This document shows positions 10,604-21,600 of a stretch of 64,000 nucleotides of DNA, in pieces. Origin of the DNA: Rhynchopus sp. YZ270_cl-10. Its lineage: Eukaryota; Euglenozoa; Diplonemea; Diplonemida; Diplonemidae. Numbering within the stretch: the first letter of the stretch is position 1; the number at the start of each line of letters is the position of its first letter. Location of the stretch: contig OZ037903.1 in NCBI GenBank assembly GCA_964035575.1, forward strand, positions 273,001-337,000, given 5' to 3'. The translations under genes were made by a program, and so were the position numbers. The notes below the pieces were generated by a model. It did no database searches, was not told the origin of the DNA, and saw nothing but the letters and a program-made list of their open reading frames with translations.

Positions 10604-12461
10604 GTTTTTCTTTTCTTTCTAAAGGGGGAGAAAATGGAGAGGAAAATGAAGGGGAAGGGATAAAGGTTGGTGCGCTGACCTAACACCTCTCACGGCTGTT
10701 CCGTGCAGCCTGGCAAGACTTTGTCTGGCGAGCATTGAACTGCGGCCTAAACAATTATATTCCCCAGCGACGGATTTGTCTGGGGGTACAATTTGTGAAC
10801 ACAGTGACTTGCAGCGGCTAACACTGAGAGCCACTTCTTCAGTGGGTTTGGGAATCTTGCATTGCCCTTCAACACTGGAGACTGGAGTTCCACGGGGCAG
10901 CTGTACATCGGATGAACCACTTTTGCAGAACAGAAATACGGGAGCATAACCTGCCACCCGCAGACCTTCACAGCCACAAAGATGATACATACAACGCTAT
11001 CCAATGTTTTTGGTAGTACAATTGGTGAGGTTCGCGTTCGATGTGTCAGGCAGGTCATGACAGAAGTTGATGTGCCCTATCCCTAGACATGGGACCACAC
11101 GTGCACAGCTGCAACATTCGTATGACCTGTATGCTGTTGCCTCACCACGGAGACAGCGACACTACACTACATTCGTGAAGACAAAGGGTACGTGGTATCA
11201 TTGAGGCCTTTAGAGACGAAATGCAGGTGGAAAAGTCCTAACGAGTCTGTGGACGCCGGGAAAGTTCTTGGGGAAATGGAAGAAGAGGGGGTTTTTTTTG
11301 GAATTATGTTGCGAAAGGGAAGGGTTTATGTGGGAGGTGTTCTTTTTTGTTGTATGTGAGGTTGCGTGGTTAGTGTTTTGTTATCCAAAAAAAGAATGCT
11401 TTTCTTAGCGTGGAAAAAAAGCGTTGGATGGGAGGCTGGCTTCGTTTTGACACCCGAGGATGAGGTCTACTATACGAAGAAGTTGTGCGTTGCGCCCCTT
11501 CCCTTCGCCAAAGGAGGGAAAATGGTGCAAAAGTGCAGGAAAAAAAAAATTACTCCAGAATAACTTAGGGGAAAAGAGGGGAAAAAAGTATAGTAGGGTC
11601 GGGGTAGGTAAGTAAAGTTCGTTGATTGCACAAAAATCCTCCTGTTTGAGAGATGATTTGGCGACCGTACCCCGGTAATACTATATTTCTCCTTTAAAGC
11701 TTCGTAGGAATAATTTAAAAAAAGTTTCTTTGAAATTCTTAATTTTTTTCTGAAAAAACTAAGACAGGAGTTGAAAGCAAACACCTACACCGAACAAACC
11801 GGTAGACGCGAAGGTACTGTAAAACACAATGTTTAGGTTTGCTAGAGGTCACTGTCACCTATCCACAGAGGGAGAGGGGTGACGTGACGTATAGCAAAAC
11901 AAACACACACACTTTAAGTAAGAGAAAACACACGTGTCTTTTGTCATATTGAAACAAAGCCTTTCGTGCTTGGTCAGCAAAAATAAGGCAGAGGAAGGAG
12001 GGGGGGCTTCTCCACGAAGCAGTTTTTTTATTTTTCCAGTTCTGAGGGGGTCTTCTATTCCCCCCCCAGTAGAACTATTTCTAGGATTTCCAGAGGATTT
12101 TGGGGGCAAGCTTTAGAAAAAGGCCTGTCTGAGCTTCCCCCAAAAGTGTATGGAATAAACCCTAGTTCTGTTTTATTTCTTTAACTTAACTCCCCCCTCC
12201 CCGCCCCCCCACCCACGAAGACGCTCGCACAATGAAACACAGGCTCGCACACATTATTATTTTTGTTCCGCCCGACAAAGAAGAAAATTTATGAAAAAAA
12301 GGACGAAAGTGTCTCATCTAAGCTGGAAGTACAAAACGCCTCTGTGGACGCAGGTACCCAGAAGAGAGAGAAATTCGTAAGGTGGTTCTAAGCTTCTCGT
12401 CTGCTTCACCTTTTTAAAGAAGGGCGAAAATTAGAGAAAAGAGATACAAAGAAGAGGGACT
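10604..12461. other. Intergenic, no confident gene
   Basis: About 1.9 kb. Two overlapping minus-strand frames at 10619-11058 (123 and 103 aa, Cys-rich) match no family I know and are not called. A degenerate HP1-like core lies near 11960. Copies of the short motif gcctctgtggacgcagg (family A) lie at about 12333-12363 and, diverged, at 11243-11262. The rest is G- and A-rich with a run of C near 12190-12210. Confidence 0.5.
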
Positions 12462-13665
12462 TCATCTACTGAGCAGATAGTTAATAGCTTGCTCCACATT
12501 CCCGTTCGACGCTCGCAAGGCAGTGAGGTTTGACTGTGTGTCGTTGAAACCCATCTCACTCATCCGGCGGAGCTGTGTGTGTGTGTGAAAAAGTAATTAT
12601 AAGTTGTAAACATTGTCATTTTGTTGTTGTTGTTCTCTGCAATTATCGACAACGGTCTGCCAAGAGGTAGACCAGACCACCCTAATGGCTTACCAGAATG
12701 GACGTAGACGAGACATCAACTCGGATCATATTTTCAGATTTAAAAAAGAACCGTTAGAAACAACCAAACGTCTATTCCTGATACTATTTTCCCCCTAAGC
12801 ATACCTCATCTGAGAAATCTCGGTTTTGCATTTGCGCCTGCATCTGCTGCTGAAACATATTCGCACCCATGCCACCGCCCATACCCCCCATACCTCCCAT
12901 CCCTCCCATACCACCCATCCCTGCTGGCGCAGCATTACTCTGCGCTGCCCATGGGTTTGGCAACGGCCCTGAAGACCCAACACTCGAAGGCCCTGTGTAT
13001 GTCGAACGTGGCTCCGGTGTCTCCATGCTAGACGCCATGAGGCTGGTCATGCGTTCGAGCTGTGCGGCACCTCCGGGGATGTTCTGGATTTGCGTCATTT
13101 GGTGGTCCATGCTGCGCGACATGTCTGCAAGGGATTGAGGGTTGCGCATCATGTCGACCATCCGCCTCATTGTAGAGGGATCGTTAAAGGCAGCTGCCAG
13201 CTGCGGGTTCTCCTCCATCTCCGCTCTCAGTCTGGGGTGCGCACTGAAGATTATATTACGCATCATTTCAGGGTTGTCTGCCAGCATATCCATCATTGGT
13301 GCCATGCTTCGGATTTGCGACGCACGCATATTCCCCATCATGGGTATCGCCACGTCGTCGTCTGAAGTGGATGCTGCTGTAGGTGCCGGTGCCGGTGGTG
13401 CTGTTGTTGTTGTTTCGCTCACAACAATGTGTATCGCCATCCCTTCCTTGAGTCCAATGTCCTCAAGGGTTTCGTGGTCCCGCAATACTTTTCCCTTAAA
13501 GATGGCGCGGATTTGGTGTGCGTCCATACCGTGCTGGTCAGCGATGGACGCCTTGAGTGCTTCGACATCGGCGTTCTCGTCGACCACAGCCTCGACGTCC
13601 TCGTGTGTGGTTGCGTTCTTGACAACAATCATGACAAAGCTTTCCTCAGATTCGCTGTCTGCCAT
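12462..13665 (-). CDS. DSK2: Ubiquilin / Dsk2-type shuttle protein, two exons
   Basis: Exon 1 is 12805-13665 and exon 2 is 12462-12572 (GTATGC donor, CAG acceptor, phase 0), about 323 aa. Ubiquilins carry ubiquitylated clients to the proteasome. Exon 1 has an N-terminal ubiquitin-like domain (about residues 10-83, with IRAIFKGKVLRDHETLEDIG). A Thr/Pro/Ala linker follows, then an STI1-like methionine-rich segment (NPEMMRNIIFSAHPRLRAEM, then NPQLAAAFNDPSTMRRMVDM, about 115-190), and a Gly-Met repeat near 255-270. Exon 2 encodes a UBA domain: LRRMSEMGFNDTQSNLTALR, then NGNVEQAINYLLSR and the stop. MGF and the terminal helix are the ubiquitin-binding surface. All three hallmark domains are present, though the protein is shorter than human ubiquilins (about 580 aa) and near yeast Dsk2 (373 aa). 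Confidence 0.93.
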
Positions 13666-14634
13666 TTTTTATATTTCTATGTGGTGTAATCAACTCTGAA
13701 GATGAAGTTGTGTGAAGAACCGAAAATCAAAAAAGCTCGTAAGATGCGTATGCCTCTGCAAAGGAAGGGATTGAAATATGCTAAAACGGAGCTCGGTGCA
13801 AAGGGTGGGGAGGGGGGGAAAGGGAACCTTTTGAGATGAGCGAGGAAAGGATTTCGCGTTGGAGTTCGTCGTGGAGGTGGATCGCACCTACACTGGACAT
13901 TGTTGGCGAAACACCGCCACAATCTGTGCTGAGGAGGGTTTCTCCATGCCACAGCTGATGCAATGGTTCGGTTGGAAGAGCAAAAACACAGCACAATAAT
14001 ACATCGACAGCTCCGACAAACAAAAAGCAACTGCATTGTCGGCAAGAGTGACTCAGACAACTTCGCCTATCACAAATGCGTGCAATACCGACAACACAGC
14101 AAGGATGACTGCAATCGATGAAGCGTCAGAGTTACGATCCGTGCGTGACTCTCCTCCCAAAAGGAGGTGTCTGTCCGTGCAGAGTATTCCTTAAACACTC
14201 TGTGTTAAGACTTTTAAGGTTGCTTGGTCACACCTCCACGATAACTCCAGCCTCAGCTCAGCAGGAACAATGCTTTAATCACCTAAAACTAGAGAAAAGA
14301 ATAGAAACTAATCGGTGTGTTGGGTACAAAAAATACAAAAAAAATATCGTTGTTTTTTTTGAAATCTATCTATGGGACCCAATGAAGGGAAGGGGCAGGT
14401 GGCCACCACGCCAAATCAGGTGGTTATGGTCAAAAAAAAAGCCACCTGGTTTCTCACTATTTTCTCATTATTTATCACGGTGTGAAAAAGTGTGCGTTGT
14501 TTTCACCTCAAAACCAAATCTTTTGAATTTTTTTTGACACCCCCCAGATGAAAAAAAGCTAGAATACTTTACAGAACACATTTTCATTGTATAAAGCAAC
14601 TCCATAACTACATATTCTTGTGTTCAAAATCATC
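13666..14634. other. Intergenic, no confident gene
   Basis: About 970 bases. A minus-strand 80-aa frame (13781-14023; MFVGAVDVLLCCVFALPTEP and onward) reads plausibly but overlaps two other open frames and has no recognisable motif, so it is not called. The right half is AT-rich and holds nothing I can name. Confidence 0.45.
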
Positions 14635-15795
14635 TCACAGATCTGCGTAGGCTGGGTGTTGTGCTAAGGACGTCCCTGAAGCACAGCCTTCGCAGCAATC
14701 GTAGTCGCATACGACACAGCGGAAGATCCACTGTGTCAACCCTGCGGCAAGGCATCGGTTGCAACGGTGCGAAGCAAACCCAGAGCAGCCAGCACCCTTC
14801 CCTACACGGAACTGTTGCAGCGCATGCCCCCCTGAACAAAACAACAGACTCCTCTGCTTGCTCCTCCGCACATCCGCAGCACCAGAGTACACTGTCTCAA
14901 TCGTTTCCCCTCTGACCTCCTCCTCCTCCTCCTCTTCCTCCTGAAGGCCCTCCTCCTCCTCGCACTCCTTCTGCCCATCCTCGTATGCATTGTATACGTC
15001 GTACATATTAGGGGAGTGTGGGTCGGCTGCTGGGTGCTCCGGAAGCGAAGAGCTCTGAGAATGCCCACGAAGGGTGGGGTGGCGGAGTGGGGCGGGGGGT
15101 TCGGGCTCGGTGGAGCCTTTGCGAGCACCCCAGGTGGAGGGTTGTGCTGTCTCGCTGTGGGCATGAACGCCACGGTGTTGAGGGTTGTTCTCGGAGTGTT
15201 CACCGTACCGGCTATGGTGTGGGTTGTGGTCGTGCAGTGTGGGGCTGGGTTCGGACTCTCTCGATCCTTTGCGAGCACTCCAGGTGGAGGGTTGCCCTGC
15301 TTCGCTGTGGGAATGAACGCCACGGCTTTGTGGGTACTCAGAGTATTCTTTCTGAAGGCTGTGTTGCATTGGGCTGGGTTCCTCCCTAGCCTCTCTGCTG
15401 TCTTTGCGCGCACCCCAGGTACGGTTGTTCTCGGGGTGTTCACGGTGTGGGTTGTTATGCAGTGTGGGGCTGGGTTCAGACTCTCTGGAATCTTTGCGCC
15501 AGGGAGGCCGGAGGCTTTGTGGGGTGGGGTCGGTGTGTTCCGTCTGACGGAGACGTGCGGACACCGCGGCTCGCACCTCGGCAAGGAGCAGCTCGTAGCC
15601 TATCCCCTTCCCGTCCATCTGCAGTGCCTGCGGCTGCAACGGAGGTGCACCCGACACACCCCCTTCCCTCTCCGCCAGCCACGCAGCCTCCATGTACCCG
15701 AACAACACCCCAACTTCCTCAGCCATGCGCTGCACCCCACCACGCTGCGAACCGAATAATTCGCTTTCAGCGACGCTATGCGAAGAGGCGGACAT
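14635..15795 (-). CDS. Repeat-containing protein with C-terminal ZZ/C1-like zinc finger (hypothetical)
   Basis: A single exon of 386 aa starting at MSASSHSVAE. The frame is open further upstream but runs through a dispersed repeat, so this ATG is preferred. The N-terminus (about 1-85) is helical. The centre holds three imperfect repeats of about 50 residues rich in Ser, Pro, Glu and His, each with a (T/S)WxARK(D/G)S core and REHPEN- or GVHSHSE-like flanks. An acidic run follows (EEEEGLQEEEEEEEE). The C-terminal 50 residues are a metal-binding module: CSGGHALQQF, CNRC, then W-x-x-RCVVCDYDCCEGC. This resembles the treble-clef C1/ZZ-like fingers common in protist proteins. Its partner is unknown. 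Confidence 0.75.
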   Translation of the reverse strand: MSASSHSVAESELFGSQRGGVQRMAEEVGVLFGYMEAAWLAEREGGVSGAPPLQPQALQMDGKGIGYELLLAEVRAAVSARLRQTEHTDPTPQSLRPPWRKDSRESEPSPTLHNNPHREHPENNRTWGARKDSREAREEPSPMQHSLQKEYSEYPQSRGVHSHSEAGQPSTWSARKGSRESEPSPTLHDHNPHHSRYGEHSENNPQHRGVHAHSETAQPSTWGARKGSTEPEPPAPLRHPTLRGHSQSSSLPEHPAADPHSPNMYDVYNAYEDGQKECEEEEGLQEEEEEEEEVRGETIETVYSGAADVRRSKQRSLLFCSGGHALQQFRVGKGAGCSGFASHRCNRCLAAGLTQWIFRCVVCDYDCCEGCASGTSLAQHPAYADL

Positions 15796-15969
15796 CACTG
15801 TGTTTTCTTTGCAAAAAACCCCGATTAATTTGGCAAAAATGCAGAATATAAACCACCCCTGAAGGGAGGAATGTGTATGGTCTGAAGGGATGAAAGGATG
15901 ATGATGAGGTAGGTGTGAGAGGGGAGGTTGTGACAGAACAACTCTCCTAGAGAAGTTGAAAGTGAAACG

Positions 15970-16078
15970 TTGACTTGAAATACAAAAAGCCCTCTCGTGA
16001 ACAGTGCACCTTTGGTACAATGACCTGGCTGTACCAAGGTGGACACCCAACCATCCATTTCGTGGTTTATATCTGATA
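15970..16078 (+). repeat. Dispersed structured repeat, family DR-B
   Basis: This copy begins ttgacttgaaatacaaaaag and ends gtggtttatatctga. The core is cctctcgtgaacagtg, followed by short hairpins (GTACC/GGTAC type and GGGTG/CACCC type). It lies 175 bases upstream of the zinc-finger gene's ATG, antisense to that gene. Other copies are listed separately. Confidence 0.75.
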
Positions 16079-16397
16079 TTTGCTACTCCCCAAAAAAAGA
16101 AGTGCATCAAACACTAGAGGGTGGAGGAGGAGAAGGATGTAGGATAGAAAATAACAGCAACCTTTTTTTTTATGAGTGGGTCGTGGGCGGGGATGGGGAT
16201 GGAGTTGAGGCTTCAAAAGAAGTGGCTCGGAGGGGATAAGGGGGGAAGGGGAGCAACGGGAGGAGAGTGCATTTTTAATGGAAAGTTAAAAAAACATGGG
16301 GGGTTTGTGTAAATAAGAAGAAGAAAAAGAAGATTTGGTGAGGGTGCTTAGAGTAGGGCCTGCAGGGGGGGGAAATAAATGACCGACCATTTTTTCC
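16079..16397. other. Purine-rich intergenic, no gene seen
   Basis: GA- and G-rich strand-biased sequence between the zinc-finger gene and the last exon of the actin-like gene. No open frame or repeat is recognised. Confidence 0.5.
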
Positions 16398-17826
16398 TTA
16401 GAAGCAATTTCTGTGGATGATTTGCGCTTTCGAGCCCTGTATTTTTGATTGGTGATATTTTTCCATATTATTTCAACCTCCCTGCAAATCTTGGATTAAT
16501 TGCCATGTCTACACTGTAGACCCGCTTCACTGTCCATTTGACTCACCGCACTTCTTTTTTTAATCTTCGTTCAATCATTCAAAAAAAAACCTTACATACC
16601 GGGTGGTTCTGTCCGTACTCCTCGTAGTCGGCCTTTGTCACCCAGAGGTCCTGGAAGGTGGGCAGGGAAGCGAGAATGGATCCTCCGATCCACGTTGCGT
16701 GGGAGCGTTCTGTGGATGCGTGCACCTTGATGCGTTCGCTGGGCGCTAGGGCTGCGAGCTCGGCTTCGACCCTTTCGGGGAGATGCCTGATCATGGAGGT
16801 GCCACCACTGAGGACCACATTCTGCAGCAACGACGCACTGATGTCTGAGTCGCATTTATGGATGGAGTCGATCGCAAGCTTGTGGATGCCACGCTGCTGG
16901 TCGTCTGCGCCCGGCAGCAACGACGGCTGGAACAACGCCTCCACCACATTCCATCGTTTCGAACTCAGACGTACACGGGTCCCATCTGGCAGCGACTCAA
17001 TTCGGTCGTCCTCCTTGTCGGTGACGTATTGCTCGTACACCTCTCTGTCCTCTGCAGCTTGGCACATCGTTTCTTTGATGTACTGTGCAATAAAGCGTTC
17101 GTGGCATGCGTCAAACCGTGTCCCCTGTTCTGTCAACATATTCAGCACCATTGTGGTCAAATCGTTGCCCCCAAAGTCGAGCTGCAGCATCGAATGATAC
17201 AGCGGGAAGCCTTCGAAGATGGGTGCAGTGTGGCAGGTTTCGTAGCCCATCTCGATGACGGTGCCTGTCGTGCGGCCGCTGCTGTACAAGGAGAGAACAG
17301 GAGACTGGGAGATGTAGAGGGATGGGATGCCGAGCCCTTCGAACAAAATTTCTGCAAGCTTTTCTCTGTTCTCCTTGGCAGGGGTCAGCTCCGTGGAGAC
17401 GGTTTCGGAGAGCAGCAGGGGTTGGTTTGGGTCTTGCAGATTCGTCTTGAGAAGGTCTTCATAGCAGTGGTTGATCAGCTTCTCAATGGGCCCTTCAGTT
17501 CTATCCTTCAACGACAACGGATCACCCCAGTCTGTCACCAGACCCTTCTTGATTGGGTAGTTAATATCAAGCTTGTCACGCAGCTTATAAGCCTGTGACC
17601 CTACGTATGAGTCACGCAGATCTTTGGAATTCGACTTCTTCTCACCCTTAATGGGTTTGCCTTCAATGGTAGGTTCGATATACCGTGGTGCATCGTCACC
17701 GCTGAAACCTACCTTAACTGTGCCCGACCCTAGGTCGATCACAACAGCTGCATCGTGTACTACTGCAATTTCATCAGGGAGAGGCACATTCCGAAGAAGC
17801 TTTGCTGTATTAACTGCAAGCTTCAT
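16398..17826 (-). CDS. Divergent actin-family protein with a 13-codon last exon
   Basis: Exon 1 is 16600-17826 and exon 2 is 16398-16436 (donor CCG|GTATGT, acceptor TACAG, phase 0), about 421 aa. Exon 2 encodes GSKAQIIHRNCF and a stop, matching the conserved actin terminus IVHRKCF and confirming the splice. The ATP-binding phosphate loops are VVIDLGSGTVKVGFSGDDAP (about residues 28-47) and the LDFGGNDLT block. DSYVG and YPIKKGLVTDW match actin's DSYVGDEAQ and YPIEHGIVTNW. The adenosine motif VVLSGGTSM is intact. A 20-residue N-terminal extension and a lysine-rich stretch (KPIKGEKKSNSKD) in the DNase-loop region depart from conventional actin. It could be the organism's actin or an actin-related protein; overall similarity favours a diverged actin. 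Confidence 0.88.
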
Positions 17827-18649
17827 TGTTTTTTTTGTGTATAAAGTATGTTTTAGGCTGTCGAGAAAAAAACTGAGGGCTAAAAGAGGGGGTGTTTTTT
17901 TTTATAAAATATCGGGAAAATGGGGATGGGAGGGGAAGTGGTGGTTGTTGAGATCCGCAGAAAGAGGGGGAGAATGGGGGTTGAAGGAGAATGCGAAAAC
18001 GCCTCTACGGACGTCGTAAAAAAAAATAAATAAAAATGTGGGGGGGGAAACAGCGTAATCTAGAAGCGGCTGTGTGTGGTATATAAAAAAATAAGGTTTC
18101 TGTATAATGCCAAAGGGCAGGCAGAATCAGATGAGATAAAAACAGGGGGGAAAAAAGGGGTTTGGGTTTCGATGATAAGCCATTCTATTGCTTAGTCACC
18201 TTATTCTTGTAAAGCCCAGCCAAAAGAAAAGAAAAGTTTATAAGATGATCCTAAGCCTCTCGTGCTTAGTCACCTTATCATATTCGTTATCGCACAGCTT
18301 CAGCTGCGCTGGAGAAAAGAGTAAGTTGAGAAGTGCTGAAACGCATCTCAGTCGAGCTCATGCAAAGGGTAGGATGTGAGTGTTCCGTACCGTAAACCCG
18401 AACCCCTTTCCCGCATTCAAATCAGTGCGCCGAGTAACACATTTTGATCCGAATTTTCATTTTTCTTGCGGGGGTTCTCAAAAAAAAAAAGCTTCAAAAA
18501 ACACCCTCATGTATGGGATTATTGCATTTTGTTACCCTTTTCCTTTCCCACAGTTTTTTGGGGGGATATTTTTTTTTTGATAAATCGTTGTAGTGTAGTG
18601 GTGCAAATCTCCACTTTCCTTACCCTTATAGATGAGCACTCCTCAGCTT
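17827..18649. other. Intergenic carrying HP1 and family A repeats
   Basis: Between the Rad5-like gene and the actin promoter region. It carries a family A motif (aaaacgcctctacggacgtc, about 17995-18015) 165-190 bases upstream of the actin ATG, an HP1 fragment at 18188-18206 and a full HP1 composite at 18242-18360. The rest is homopolymer-rich. Confidence 0.55.
18242..18360 (+). repeat. HP1 composite repeat, best full copy
   Basis: Three modules in order. HP1 (18242-18277) has arms CCTAAGC and GCTTAGT, flanked by AAGATGA and TCACCTT, around a CTCTCGT loop. HP2 is GCACAGC, loop TTCA, GCTGCGC (18292-18309). A third module follows, gtgctgaaacgcatctcagt (18333-18352). The same order recurs at 31926-32041, and HP1 plus HP2 at 26419-26489. 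Confidence 0.75.
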
Positions 18650-21600
18650 TTATATCCCAAAGAGGGCCATCAAATCTTTATCAGTCAGCTTTGCCGCCGA
18701 GGTGTCGAAGTCGCTGAAGATCGCGCCGGTGAGTGCAAGCTTGCGTTGCTGCACTGTGAGGAGACGTTCCTCGACACTGTCCTTCACTGTGTAGCGCACA
18801 CAGCGGACGGGCTTGGTCTGCCCTACACGGTGCACTCTGTCCAACGCCTGCGACTCCACTGCGGGGTTCCACCACGGATCCAACAGAAAACAATGATTTG
18901 CGACACAGAGATTCAACCCCACACCTCCCGCCTTCAGCGACACCAAAAACACACGACACGTCTTCCTCACACGCAGGGCCTCTACTGCGGCATCTCGCTT
19001 CGCCATGCTCATGGAACCATCCAACCTTGCAAACTCCCAACCACTTTCTGTCAAGGCTTGCTCCACTACATCAAGCATTCCCGTAAACTGCGAAAAAACA
19101 ACAGCCTTATCCTCATGATCCATCGCAGAAAGGTCCGACAGAAGTCTTTTAATTTTTGAAGATGACTTCCATCCGGTTCGTACATCCAAAAAGCGAGCCC
19201 CACCACCAAATGGGCGGAATATTTCTCCTACATTACAAGGCGTATCGCAGTCCGGGCAGATTCCACGAAGGGTCAGTTCAGAGTGAATGCAGGGATAGCA
19301 AAAACGATGTGTGCAGGGAAGAATGGCGGGGTCGTCACTATCAATTTCTTCAGAGCAAATATGGCAAATCCCACCGGAAAGAAACTCAAAGCTTTCAGAT
19401 GACCCATTCGTGGTAGCCTCCTTCTGCGGCTTCCGCAGACATTTTGTAAGAAGCCCTGCTAACTCCTTCTTTACCCCAGAATCTCCTCGGTCTGGTTTTT
19501 GAAGTTCATGAATGAAGTGTTTGTAGAGACCGTCCATGTGTGATTCCGCGTTTTTTCCTCCAGCAATTCCGTTGATGACTAAGTAAGGATGGTCACATGC
19601 TTGACGAAGACGGAGAAGCATTTCTAGTACGGAAGCGCGCTTTCGTTTTACCTCTCCGGTGTCCATGAGGCGTTTGAAGCGGGTGAGCATGACTTTGTTG
19701 AGGGTAGTGTAGAAGGGGAGTTCGGTTGCGGTGAAGTCGAGTTGGGTGTGGATGTTCTCTCTTGGCGGGAGGCCGGCTAAGTGAATCTGCGACTTCTCTC
19801 TGCGGAGAAGAATCGAGGCAAGCGTAGCTTGCAGGCGTTTGCAGGAAATCTCCTTCAGCGTCGCAGCAGGACTGATAAGACCATCCGCATCAACGCTGCA
19901 TTCAATTGTTTCTTCATTGCCAGGTGCATCCTCACGCTCTATGGGATCCGCAATAAGCGCCGTCCACACCGAATAATTCGATAAAACAGGTACACGAAGG
20001 AAACGGAACAACGCCCATAGGTCCGTCAGTTTATTTTGTAGTGGCGTTCCGGAGACTGCCCAGCGTTTTTTTGCTTTCAGTGCAACGCATGCCTGCGACC
20101 ATTTTGTTGTAGGTTCTCTAATAAAATGTGCTTCATCCAGAATCACCCTATCCCACACCAAACCGAACAACCCAGGATGTTCCAAAACAGCGTCCTCTTC
20201 ATTTCCAAACCGGATTGGACAAAGTTTTGGGACCACCGCTGTTCCCATTGTCGTTCCACTGCGTTCCTCCATTTTTCGAACCTGCATCCACTCATTTGAC
20301 ACTACGGTATATGAGGTTACTACGATCGACGCATTTTTTAATGCATTTACATTGCCCCGCTGACTACCATAATGTGTAAAGAGATTGAAGGAGGAGGCGT
20401 TCAGATGCTTCCCAGCTTCTTCCTTCCAATGGGTCAACACTGAAACCGGCGCGACTATGAGAGTTCGAGAGGTGGGAGGTGATACAAATTCGTCATCCTC
20501 CTCTTCGTCTGTCTCCTCTGATTCTTCTATTACGGTAGCGTCATCATCGTCGTCGCCGTCTGCCTCGCTTTCGATATTGTGCACTGCTGCGCGAGGAGAA
20601 CTTCTTTCTGGGCTTGAAATCAAATCAATAACCGTCATATCACTGTCAGAATCAACATTAATCGCTACCTCAGGCTCAACCTTAACCGGATCCGTCTTTC
20701 TTCGAACAATCCGTGCAGTAGGGGGTGCAACCCGTTTTCTCTTCTTAGGAGGATTATCTGTTTTCGCTTCCGTCTCATCATCTAAATCCTTTGCAATAAG
20801 CGATAGTATTTCTAATGTCTTCCCTAACCCCATTTCATCTGCAAGAATCCCGCCTTTAACGGGAGGAGGAGCTGGAGGGAGGGATTGAAGGACTTCTGCG
20901 CTCCATTCGTTGAAGTACACGGTGTTCGCCCAGTGGAGTACTTCGGATGGGTTTTGCGACGGAGGAGCATACCACTCTAGGCGTTGTACTCGATGTGGTT
21001 TCCATACCAACAGCTCATCTTGAGGTGCACTCCCTAAGGGGTCTGCTGCACCGCCTAATCGAGGAAGCGCCTTTTGTCTTTCCTCTACCGCTTCCTCGCA
21101 GGTATGCATCCAATGAAGCGCCTCCAACTGATGTTCATGCATCGTCGTCATAACGGAGGAAGGCTGTATCAAGGTTTCCTTCTCTGGAACGTTCTTTTGT
21201 GTGCTGAACTCTATTTTGAGCTTTTCGGGGCTGCGGCTGAGGTCGTCGACGATAAGATGGTGGATTTCACCACCATTACCGCTAGGCATGGGGACACCGA
21301 GGACTTCACGACGACGTCCTCGAGGGGTTTCAGAGTAGAAGTCAGAAGAGAGACGACGGAGGAGACGTCGCATGGCGATGCGTACTGCGTTGGGTGGTGG
21401 GGTAGAGCGGGGGCCTGTTTGGTATTCAGTGTTGGTGGTGCGTTTGAAGACCTTTCGTGCTGCCTTTTCATCGGTGGTTGCGACGTCATATGCTGCAGAA
21501 GAGACCGGTGCAGTGATCGAATCTGCAGCACAAATGTACACCGCAAACCGCACCATATCACCAAGACTCCGTATGGCTCTCGTTTCAAATGAAGTGACAT

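Noticed and set aside
10619-11058. Two overlapping minus-strand frames of 123 and 103 aa
   Set aside because: Right strand, but the two frames compete and neither shows a family or splice support.
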